DNA from: Bacteroidaceae bacterium | Lineage (GTDB): Bacteria > Bacteroidota > Bacteroidia > Bacteroidales > Bacteroidaceae | Direction of reading: 5' to 3' | Assembly: GCA_011959205.1 (NCBI GenBank) | Contig: BLLV01000033.1 | Span: 1 to 33,677 of the forward strand | Length of the DNA stretch: 33,677 nucleotides | In this document: in pieces, positions 9,692 through 16,450 of the stretch | Position numbering within the stretch: the first letter of the stretch is position 1 | Layout: each line of letters starts with the position of its first letter | The notes under the pieces: model-generated | Told to the model about the DNA's origin: nothing | The model's input: only the letters and a program-made list of their open reading frames with translations | Databases searched by the model: none | Position numbers and translations under genes: made by a program

Positions 9692-10684
9692 ATGAAAAAA
9701 AGTATTCTGGTTTTTTCTTTTTTATGGGCGTTGATGATTGGGGGAATTTCTGCCCAGACATTGAAGTTCAATGCAAACGGCAAGTTTAAGATTGTACAAT
9801 TTACGGATGTGCATTACATCGCAGATGATCCACGTTCGGCTGTTGCCATAGAACGAATAGGTGAGGTGTTGGATGCCGAGAAACCCGATCTGGTGGTTTT
9901 CACAGGCGATGTGATCTATGGTAAACCTGCCGAGAAAAGTATGTGCGCTGTGCTGAACTTGGTGTCGGAACGTAAATATCCGTTTGCAGTCACTTTCGGC
10001 AATCATGATGACGAACAAGGGCTAAGCCGTGAAGAGCTGTTGAAGATCATACAACGTATTCCCGGAAATTTGACAGCTTCAGCAGAAGGTGTTTCGGGTG
10101 TGACTAATTTTGTTTTGCCCGTAAAATCCTCTGATGGGATGAGGGATGCAGAGATTCTTTATATGTTCGATTCACATTCATATTCACAGATTAAAGGGAT
10201 AGGTGGGTACGATTACATTGATTTTGATCAAATTCAGTGGTATCGTGACAACAGCCGGAAGTACACAGCTTCTAATGGTGGAATGGTTATTCCTTCTCTT
10301 GCTTTCTTTCATATAGCTTTGCCTGAATTTCGTCAGGCGGTTGTTGGGGAATCGGTTCCTTTTTTCGGCATCCGCAAGGAAAAGGTCTGTGCACCTCTGC
10401 TGAACTCAGGTCTGTTCGCGTCTATGAAGGAAATGGGTGATGTTCAGGGTGTGTTTGTGGGTCACGACCATGATAATGATTATGCAGTGATGTGGCAAGG
10501 AATTTTGTTGGCATACGGACGTTACACAGGTGGTGACACTGTGTATAATAATTTGTCTAATGGTGCCCGTGTGATTGAACTGACCGAAGGCGAGAAAAGT
10601 TTTCGTACCTGGATTCGTTTGAAAGGCAACCATGTAGAGCAGGAAGTTGAATTTCCGGAAAGTTTTTTGCGTCCTCGTAAATAA
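9692..10684 (+). CDS. Secreted calcineurin-like metallophosphoesterase
   Basis: A 330-residue exported phosphoesterase expected to use a two-metal centre to hydrolyse phosphomonoesters or phosphodiesters in the periplasm or at the surface. The signal peptide runs to ISAQ (cleavage near residue 21). All core motifs of the fold are present in order: FTDVHY (Asp39, His41), FTGDVIYG (Asp73), FGNHDD (Asn104, His105), FFHIALPEF and GHDHDND near the C-terminus. Its overall pattern resembles the Dcr2/purple-acid-like subgroup common in Bacteroides glycan loci. It is the last gene of the tight lyase - GH88 - DUF2264 run and is followed by an inverted repeat and a 266-nt gap. The natural substrate is unknown; a role in removing phosphate from the same glycan is inference from position. 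Confidence 0.9.
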   Translation: MKKSILVFSFLWALMIGGISAQTLKFNANGKFKIVQFTDVHYIADDPRSAVAIERIGEVLDAEKPDLVVFTGDVIYGKPAEKSMCAVLNLVSERKYPFAVTFGNHDDEQGLSREELLKIIQRIPGNLTASAEGVSGVTNFVLPVKSSDGMRDAEILYMFDSHSYSQIKGIGGYDYIDFDQIQWYRDNSRKYTASNGGMVIPSLAFFHIALPEFRQAVVGESVPFFGIRKEKVCAPLLNSGLFASMKEMGDVQGVFVGHDHDNDYAVMWQGILLAYGRYTGGDTVYNNLSNGARVIELTEGEKSFRTWIRLKGNHVEQEVEFPESFLRPRK

Positions 10685-10739
10685 CACCATTGCTTGTCTG
10701 CTGATATTTATGGGTGCTGTAAGTTAAGCAATTATAAAA

Positions 10740-10789
10740 ACGGGAGTGTTTATGACTTTTTCAATAATAGAGGTTTGAAATACTCCCGT
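10740..10789 (+). terminator. Long-loop inverted repeat, possible terminator
   Basis: ACGGGAGTGTTT pairs with AAATACTCCCGT (12 bp, one G-T pair) across a loop of about 26 nt. No T-run follows, so it is not a textbook rho-independent terminator. It lies 55 nt after the phosphoesterase stop and may end or protect the 3' end of that transcript. Confidence 0.45.
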
Positions 10790-10897
10790 ACATCACCGCT
10801 TTTATATTTTCTATACTTAGTGGCTTATAATTTTGTAATCAAAAGATAGGGGGAAGTTTATAGTGGCAATGTTCTGTTTGTGATATATTTTATGGTG

Positions 10898-10924
10898 TTG
10901 TCTCTTGAATAATTTGTATCTTTG
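10898..10924 (+). promoter_or_regulatory. Bacteroides-type promoter for the EEP lipoprotein gene
   Basis: TATCTTTG at 10917-10924 matches the TAnnTTTG -7 box exactly. The -33 box is weak: a TTG at 10898-10900 is 16 nt away, closer than usual. The ATG is 27 nt downstream of the -7 box, so the leader would be short. It suggests the last two phosphoesterase genes can be transcribed separately. Confidence 0.6.
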
Positions 10925-10950
10925 TCCGGTATTAACGAATCTAACCTATT

Positions 10951-11886
10951 ATGAAAACAAGGAATTTTATTGGGATGGCATTTTTTTGCTTGTTTGTATT
11001 GGCAGCTTGTACATCTTCCAAAGAGGCGAAAAATACGCTGACTGTTCTTTCATGGAATGTATGGCATGGCGGTCATTCAAAAACTTATCCCGGAAAAGGA
11101 TGTGAGGGAACTATTAACCTCCTGAAAAAAAGTGAGGCGGATGTGGTATTGATGATTGAAACTTATGGAGCTGCTCCAGTGGTGGCCGATTCATTGGGAT
11201 ATTTATACAATCTCATTTCTGATAATCTTTGTATTTATAGCCGCTATCCCATTATTCAAAAATATGTTTTTCCCGATAGTATAAGTACCTTTAATTTTGG
11301 CGGTGTGATGATAGATGTGAACGGGAAACCTGTCCGCATTTTTAATACTTGGTTGCATTATCTTCCCGATATGCGTTTGGTCCCGACAGATAAATCCGAG
11401 AAGGAAATATTGGCTTGGGAGATGGAAGGAACACGTGATGAGGAAATACATAAGATACTGAATGTTCTTCAGCCCTTGCTGGCCGAAACTGACAGTATTC
11501 CGGTCATAATGGGAGGTGATTTTAATGTACATTCTCATTTGGACTGGACGGATGCTACTCGTAACTTGTATCATCACGGGGGTGCTGTGGTGGCTTGGCC
11601 CGTTTCCATAGCCATGCAGGAAGCAGGATTTAAAGATAGTTTCCGTGAGTTGAATCCCGATCCGGTGACTAATTTGGGAGTAACGTGGCTGACAGATGCG
11701 GATTCGTTGGAAACCGAATGCCGTATGGACCGCATTGATTTCATTTATTATCAGGGGAAAACCATTCAAGCAATAGAATCTGAGTGTTATGACAATAGTT
11801 TGGGCACAACTTTTACTTTCAAGGGGGAAGACTTCTTCTATCCTTCGGATCATGGCTTTGTCCTTTCAAAATTCGAACTTAAATAA
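10951..11886 (+). CDS. Endonuclease/exonuclease/phosphatase-fold lipoprotein
   Basis: A 311-residue lipoprotein (signal peptide ending LAAC, Cys20) of the endonuclease/exonuclease/phosphatase superfamily, whose members cleave phosphoester bonds in DNA, lipids or sugar phosphates. Conserved metal and catalytic positions are visible: LSWNVWHGG (Asn36), LMIE (Glu70), MGGDFNVHS (Asp190, Asn192), MDRIDFIYY (Asp263) and YPSDHGFVLSKF (Asp300, His301). The lipid anchor argues against intracellular DNA repair and for an extracytoplasmic phosphodiester substrate. It has its own promoter and is followed after 22 nt by a second exported phosphoesterase, so the two form an operon. Whether the substrate is a glycan phosphodiester, a phospholipid head group or extracellular DNA cannot be decided from sequence. 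Confidence 0.88.
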   Translation: MKTRNFIGMAFFCLFVLAACTSSKEAKNTLTVLSWNVWHGGHSKTYPGKGCEGTINLLKKSEADVVLMIETYGAAPVVADSLGYLYNLISDNLCIYSRYPIIQKYVFPDSISTFNFGGVMIDVNGKPVRIFNTWLHYLPDMRLVPTDKSEKEILAWEMEGTRDEEIHKILNVLQPLLAETDSIPVIMGGDFNVHSHLDWTDATRNLYHHGGAVVAWPVSIAMQEAGFKDSFRELNPDPVTNLGVTWLTDADSLETECRMDRIDFIYYQGKTIQAIESECYDNSLGTTFTFKGEDFFYPSDHGFVLSKFELK

Positions 11887-11908
11887 GATTTGATAAAAAT
11901 AGATATTC

Positions 11909-14365
11909 ATGAAAAAGACTTTTTTATTATCGTGTCTGATGTTGGCTGCCATGCCAGTTATGGCTGCTTACACAGGCCGTGTATATGTAGATGAGAACAA
12001 GAATGGTGTATTTGATAAAGGGGAAAAGCCATTGACAGGCATTAAAGTGTCTGACGGTTTGAATGTGGTGGAAACGGCAGCCGACGGAAGCTTTACTTTG
12101 CCAGGCCATGAGCGTGAGCGTTTTATTTTCATTACTACTCCTTCAGGGTATAAAACCTTCAACCGTCATTATCATAAAATAGAAAAGAAACAGGCTGGTT
12201 ATGACTTCGGTTTGATGCCTTATAGTGGACGAATTCGCAAAGACGGTTCTCATAAATATATTCACATATCTGATACTGAAATATTCAACACAGAGAATCA
12301 TGAAGATTGGGTGGGAGGCCTCCGTGGCTATGCTGCGAATGAACAGGCGGCTTTTATTGTCCACACCGGAGATATCTGTTATGAAAAAGGATTGAAAGCT
12401 CATATCAAACTGATGAATACGGAAAATATGGATTGTCCTGTTTTTTATTGCATCGGAAATCATGATTTGGTAAAAGGAAAATATGGCGAAGAGGTGTTTG
12501 AAAACAATTACGGTCCTGTATATTATTCCTTCGATGTGGGTAATGTGCATTACATTGTCACTCCGATGCCTGGCGGAGACCATGCTCCCGGCTATACTTC
12601 CGATGACGTTTGCCGTTGGTTGAAAAACGATTTGGCTCATATCCGTCCCGGAACTTCTGTAGTTGTTTTCAATCATGATTTGTTGACATACGAAGAGAAT
12701 TTTATTTTTAAAAGCAACAATGCCGGAAGTGTTAATCTGAATGAGTATAATTTGAAAGCATGGGTATATGGGCATTGGCACATTAACTATATGAAGAAGC
12801 AAGGAAATGTTTATAGCATTTGTACTTCTTCATTGGATAAAGGAGGCATAGATCATTCTACTACTGCTTTCCGTGTGATGCATGTAGATGGTAAGGGAGA
12901 TTTCACTTCCGAACTTCGCTATACCTATCTGGACAAGAATATCTGTATCGCTTCGCCTTCCGGAGTGATGGCATCGGGTGTTCTTCCGGTGACTGTCAAT
13001 GTGTATTCTTCCGTATCTCCGGTGAAAGAAGTGCTTTATACTTGTTTGGCCGATGGGAAACCTGTGATGAAGAATAAGAAATTGGTCCAACATACAGATT
13101 GGTCATGGAATGGAGAGCTTTCTTTGCCGGATAAATACGTAGGCAAAGAACTTACTTTGCAGGTAAAAGCTCGTTTTAATAACGGAGAGATAGCTGAAGC
13201 AGAAAGTAACTTCATCTGCCGGACTGAAAAGGTCGCTCCTTTGCTCTCTGCTGATTGGGATCATTTGTTAGGCAATGCAAGGCATTCCGCTCCCGCTTCC
13301 GCTTCATTGAATCTGCCTTTGCAACTGGCATGGACAAACAATGTCGGAGCTAATCTTTATATGACTTCCCCGCTGATACACCATGGAAAAATAATTGTAG
13401 CTTCTGTGGACGAGAACTTGAAAGGTGCAGGTCATGTATATGCTTTGGATGGAAAAGACGGCGCAATTCTTTGGAGTTATCCAGTTCGTAATTCTATTAA
13501 AAATTCCATTACTATTGATAGTAATATTGTGTTTGCCCAGGATGCTCAAGGTCTTTTATATGCCATTGATATCGAGACCGGCAAATTATGTTGGGAAAAA
13601 CAATTGCCTGTAAATGGCTTGCCGGCCCTTATTGATGGACTAGTGGCCGGTGAAGGAGTGGTCTATGCAGGAAGCGGAAAGGGGCTTTGTGCTTTTGAGG
13701 CTCGGACGGGTAAACTACTTTGGAAAAATGAGGAGTGGGGACAAGGAGAAGGAACCACGAGTACGCTGACTTTAGGCAACAACCTGTTGGTTGTCGGTGC
13801 ACAATGGAATGCTCTTTACTGTAATGATACCCAGACGGGTAAAAAACTTTGGGCGGCCAGTGATAACGGCTTGCGTAACCGGGGGGCGTCTCCAGCCATG
13901 CATGGTGCTTTGTTGTATCTAATTTCGGATAAATCCTTTTTTATATTGGAAGCGGCTACCGGAAAAGTGGTCGTCCGTAAGCCTTTGCCTTATAATGTGG
14001 ATGTTACTTCCACGCCGTTACTTACTGATAAGGAGATTATCTTTGGCTCTGCACAGAAAGGACTGATCGCCTTAGATAGTGAAACGTTGGAAGAAAAATG
14101 GACGTGTCCTGTTGGCGATGCTTTGGTTTATACCTGTCCCTATAACCGTAAACCTTCCGCTACCATTGAAACCAGTGCGGTATGGGCGGGAGATGCTGTT
14201 TATGTAGCCGCTTCGGACGGTACAGTGTACGGAATAAATAAAGAGGATGGAAAAGTGGTATGGAAACATGCTACAGGAGCACCTATTTTCGGGTCGGTAG
14301 CTTTGTCGGGCAATGCGTTGGTGGTTTCGGATTTTGGGGGTAATGTCTATTTGTTCTGTAAATAG
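11909..14365 (+). CDS. Secreted metallophosphoesterase fused to a PQQ-type beta-propeller
   Basis: An 818-residue exported protein with three parts. After the signal peptide (cleavage near Ala19-Ala20), residues about 21-105 form a small beta-sandwich like those at the N-terminus of Bacteroides calcineurin-type proteins (VYVDENKNGVFDKGEKPLTG). Residues about 115-300 are a metallophosphoesterase with HISDTE (Asp122, Glu124), HTGDICY (Asp155), IGNHD (Asn184, His185), FNHD (His256) and GHWH (His289, His291). The first motif has Glu where the classic DxH motif has His. After a linker domain, residues about 445-818 hold seven or eight PQQ-type blades with repeats such as VYALDGKDGAILWSY, LYAIDIETGKLCWEK and VYGINKEDGKVVWKH. 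The propeller may bind substrate or a partner rather than PQQ. It follows the EEP lipoprotein by 22 nt and precedes a hairpin. Confidence 0.9.
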   Translation: MKKTFLLSCLMLAAMPVMAAYTGRVYVDENKNGVFDKGEKPLTGIKVSDGLNVVETAADGSFTLPGHERERFIFITTPSGYKTFNRHYHKIEKKQAGYDFGLMPYSGRIRKDGSHKYIHISDTEIFNTENHEDWVGGLRGYAANEQAAFIVHTGDICYEKGLKAHIKLMNTENMDCPVFYCIGNHDLVKGKYGEEVFENNYGPVYYSFDVGNVHYIVTPMPGGDHAPGYTSDDVCRWLKNDLAHIRPGTSVVVFNHDLLTYEENFIFKSNNAGSVNLNEYNLKAWVYGHWHINYMKKQGNVYSICTSSLDKGGIDHSTTAFRVMHVDGKGDFTSELRYTYLDKNICIASPSGVMASGVLPVTVNVYSSVSPVKEVLYTCLADGKPVMKNKKLVQHTDWSWNGELSLPDKYVGKELTLQVKARFNNGEIAEAESNFICRTEKVAPLLSADWDHLLGNARHSAPASASLNLPLQLAWTNNVGANLYMTSPLIHHGKIIVASVDENLKGAGHVYALDGKDGAILWSYPVRNSIKNSITIDSNIVFAQDAQGLLYAIDIETGKLCWEKQLPVNGLPALIDGLVAGEGVVYAGSGKGLCAFEARTGKLLWKNEEWGQGEGTTSTLTLGNNLLVVGAQWNALYCNDTQTGKKLWAASDNGLRNRGASPAMHGALLYLISDKSFFILEAATGKVVVRKPLPYNVDVTSTPLLTDKEIIFGSAQKGLIALDSETLEEKWTCPVGDALVYTCPYNRKPSATIETSAVWAGDAVYVAASDGTVYGINKEDGKVVWKHATGAPIFGSVALSGNALVVSDFGGNVYLFCK

Positions 14366-14400
14366 ACTACTGATCTAATTCAAGTTAAATAACCATAAAG

Positions 14401-14426
14401 TCTGCCCGGAAATACTTCCGGGCAGA
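14401..14426 (+). terminator. Perfect 11-bp hairpin after the phosphoesterase operon
   Basis: TCTGCCCGGAA and TTCCGGGCAGA form a perfect GC-rich stem around an ATAC loop, 35 nt after the stop. There is no T-run, only a short T-rich stretch, so it may end the transcript weakly or protect it. Confidence 0.55.
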
Positions 14427-14436
14427 ATCATTCCTG

Positions 14437-14444
14437 TACCTTTG
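14437..14444 (+). promoter_or_regulatory. Promoter -7 box for the DEAD-box helicase gene
   Basis: TACCTTTG fits TAnnTTTG exactly, 48 nt before the ATG at 14493. The -33 position falls inside the hairpin at 14401-14426 and has no TTTG, so promoter strength is uncertain. Confidence 0.5.
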
Positions 14445-14492
14445 TCTTCCATAAAATAGATACGGCCGTGAGGCCCAATTTAATAATTTTGC

Positions 14493-15788
14493 ATGACATT
14501 TAAAGAATTAGATCTTATAGAGCCTATTTTGAAGGCTTTACAACAAACCGGCTATGCAACGCCGACTCCCATTCAGGAACAAGCAATTCCTGTATTATTG
14601 AAAGGTAAAGATTTGCTGGGATGCGCCCAGACAGGAACAGGAAAAACAGCAGCTTTTGCTATCCCCCTCATACAAAGACTTTATCAATCGGATCATAAGA
14701 AAGGTATTAAGGCATTGATACTTACTCCAACACGTGAATTGGCCATACAGATAGGCGAGAACTTTGATCAGTATGCTAAATATACCGGAGTGAAACATGC
14801 CGTTATTTTCGGTGGAGTGTCCCAAAAGGCACAAGTTGATGCGTTGAAACAAGGCATACAGGTATTGATCGCTACTCCCGGGCGTTTACTCGATTTACAG
14901 ACACAAGGTTTCATTTCATTGAAAGGACTGGATTATTTTGTGCTGGATGAGGCAGACCGTATGCTCGATATGGGCTTCATACATGATATAAGGAGAGTTT
15001 TGAAACTGATTCCCATCCGGCGCCAGACTTTATTTTTCTCGGCTACCATGCCTGTTGAAATAGAGAAGTTGGCAGATTCCATGCTGACCAATCCGGAGAA
15101 GGTAGAGGTGACTCCTGCTTCATCTACCGTTGATACCATTCAGCAAAGTGTTTATTTCGTGGAAAAGAAAGAGAAGAAAGACTTGTTGCTGCATTTGCTA
15201 AAGAATCCTGAGATAGAATCAGTGTTGATTTTCATTCGTACCAAGCATGGTGCGAATAAATTGGCAAAGATTTTGAATAAGAGTGAGATCGGGGCGGAGG
15301 CCATTCATGGAAACAAATCGCAGAACGCACGCCAAAGGGCGTTGACAAATTTCAAGGATCATACTACAAGAGTGTTAATAGCTACAGATATTGCAGCCCG
15401 GGGGATTGATGTGAATCAACTTTCTCACGTTATCAATTATGAGTTACCCAATATATCGGAAACTTATGTACACCGTATCGGCCGTACCGGCCGTGCCGGA
15501 CACAACGGAGTAGCCATTTCATTTTGTGAATCGGAAGAGTTGTCTTATTTGAAAGATATTCAGAAACTGATCGGATTACAGATTCCGGTTGTGAAAGATC
15601 ATCCTTGGGCGACTGTAGAAGGGGGAAATGCATATAAGGAGAAAACGGAAGAGCTGAAAGAAAAGGCGAAAGCCAATAAGGTATATCGGGGTAGTAAGAG
15701 TAATGGTGGTTATTGGCGCAAGAAGAAACAGGCTCAAAGCAAGCAAGGGCAAAGGCAGAGTTTGGATAGAAAGGCTTCCGGTAGATAA
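14493..15788 (+). CDS. DEAD-box ATP-dependent RNA helicase, RhlE-like
   Basis: Cytoplasmic ATP-driven RNA unwinding enzyme involved in ribosome assembly, RNA decay or growth at low temperature. The 431-residue protein has the full motif set in order: the Q motif (PTPIQEQAIP), Walker A AQTGTGKT, PTRELA, TPGR, VLDEADRM, FSATMP, IFIRTKHGANKL, ATDIAARGIDV and HRIGRTGRAG. The helicase core ends near residue 370 and a basic, low-complexity tail rich in Lys, Arg, Gln and Ser follows, as in RhlE-type helicases, where it helps bind RNA. It is unrelated to the glycan genes on either side and stands alone between its own -7 box and a strong terminator. Paralogues are common, so I leave the symbol empty. 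Confidence 0.95.
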   Translation: MTFKELDLIEPILKALQQTGYATPTPIQEQAIPVLLKGKDLLGCAQTGTGKTAAFAIPLIQRLYQSDHKKGIKALILTPTRELAIQIGENFDQYAKYTGVKHAVIFGGVSQKAQVDALKQGIQVLIATPGRLLDLQTQGFISLKGLDYFVLDEADRMLDMGFIHDIRRVLKLIPIRRQTLFFSATMPVEIEKLADSMLTNPEKVEVTPASSTVDTIQQSVYFVEKKEKKDLLLHLLKNPEIESVLIFIRTKHGANKLAKILNKSEIGAEAIHGNKSQNARQRALTNFKDHTTRVLIATDIAARGIDVNQLSHVINYELPNISETYVHRIGRTGRAGHNGVAISFCESEELSYLKDIQKLIGLQIPVVKDHPWATVEGGNAYKEKTEELKEKAKANKVYRGSKSNGGYWRKKKQAQSKQGQRQSLDRKASGR

Positions 15789-15828
15789 GAATAACTTGTT
15801 TGGGTTTTATTACAAAATAGCATGGGCT

Positions 15829-15868
15829 TGTATGGGGGATACGTTTCCCTAGAGTCCATGCTTTTTTT
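15829..15868 (+). terminator. Rho-independent terminator after the helicase gene
   Basis: An outer stem (AGCATGG against CCATGCT, extended by a G-T and two more pairs) holds an inner stem closed on a TACG tetraloop, followed by seven T. It ends the helicase transcript and shows that the small frame crossing it is not a gene. Confidence 0.92.
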
Positions 15869-16128
15869 CGGTTTTATGTGCTTTGGTTTAATTTGTAATT
15901 TTTACTGTGTGATTTTGATTATCTCCTTCCTGCTTTTTGCTATTTTTTTGATCCTAATAACAAATTTAATTTCAGTGATTTACGGACTTGTGACAGTGGA
16001 AAATTCTATTTAGGTAAAAAATTAAAAAAAGATGTATCCATACAAATGAAGTATCTACCCTTTTTCTACAATCGTTGAACTTATAATATGTAATATTTTG
16101 AAAATTAGGTGTTATTGAAAAATATGCA

Positions 16129-16145
16129 AAGTTCCATTAGAACTT
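16129..16145. promoter_or_regulatory. Dyad site 1 (AAGTTC-N5-GAACTT)
   Basis: AAGTTCCATTAGAACTT has perfect 6-bp inverted arms and a 5-nt spacer, the form of a binding site for a dimeric regulator. Its reverse complement matches site 2 at 16 of 17 positions. Confidence 0.55.
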
Positions 16146-16191
16146 ATGCTTTTCAATAAAATTTAGATTATGGGTGCAAATATATAAAAAA

Positions 16192-16205
16192 TGTTGTAGA
16201 CAACA
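16192..16205. promoter_or_regulatory. Short inverted repeat (TGTTGT-AG-ACAACA)
   Basis: Perfect 6-bp arms around 2 nt in the AT-rich control region. It could be a minor operator; in AT-rich DNA a chance occurrence is also possible. Confidence 0.3.
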
Positions 16206-16382
16206 AGTGAAATACTTATTTTTATTATAATCTTAATGAAATATATACAATTATCTGGTGTAAGATTAGGTATATAGAAAGGACTTTATATGTATGCTTT
16301 TTAAAATGCACTTCAAATTTATAGTAATAGTCTTTGTTTTGGATTTCAGATGCTTATTTTCAACTAAATAATAAGAATGACG

Positions 16383-16399
16383 AAGTTCTAATGGTACTT
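16383..16399. promoter_or_regulatory. Dyad site 2 (AAGTTC-N5-GTACTT)
   Basis: AAGTTCTAATGGTACTT is the inverted copy of site 1 with one changed base. It ends about 50 nt before the SusC start, in the region where the -33 box should lie if the TTTG at 16419-16422 is the -7 box. Confidence 0.55.
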
Positions 16400-16450
16400 A
16401 CTTAATACTTTAGTAGCCTTTGCTTTTCTAAAACCTTTAAAAATCACAAT

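Larger units (their letters stand above)
15869..16450 (+). promoter_or_regulatory. AT-rich control region of the second SusC/SusD pair
   Basis: About 580 nt without a credible gene, strongly AT-rich. It holds two copies of a 17-bp dyad (separate entries), a short inverted repeat at 16192-16205 and weak -7-like sequences spaced one base off (TA-N3-TTTG, for example ending at 16422). No sigma/anti-sigma or hybrid-sensor gene is adjacent, so a regulator acting here would be encoded elsewhere. A long untranslated leader is possible. Confidence 0.6.

Noticed and set aside
14484-14491. TAATTTTG, a second exact -7 match before the helicase
   Set aside because: It ends one base before the ATG, so transcription would begin inside the gene; TACCTTTG at 14437 is a better candidate.
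15822-16013. Small hydrophobic frame after the helicase gene
   Set aside because: It runs through the strong terminator at 15829-15868, and its hydrophobic look comes from T-rich DNA.
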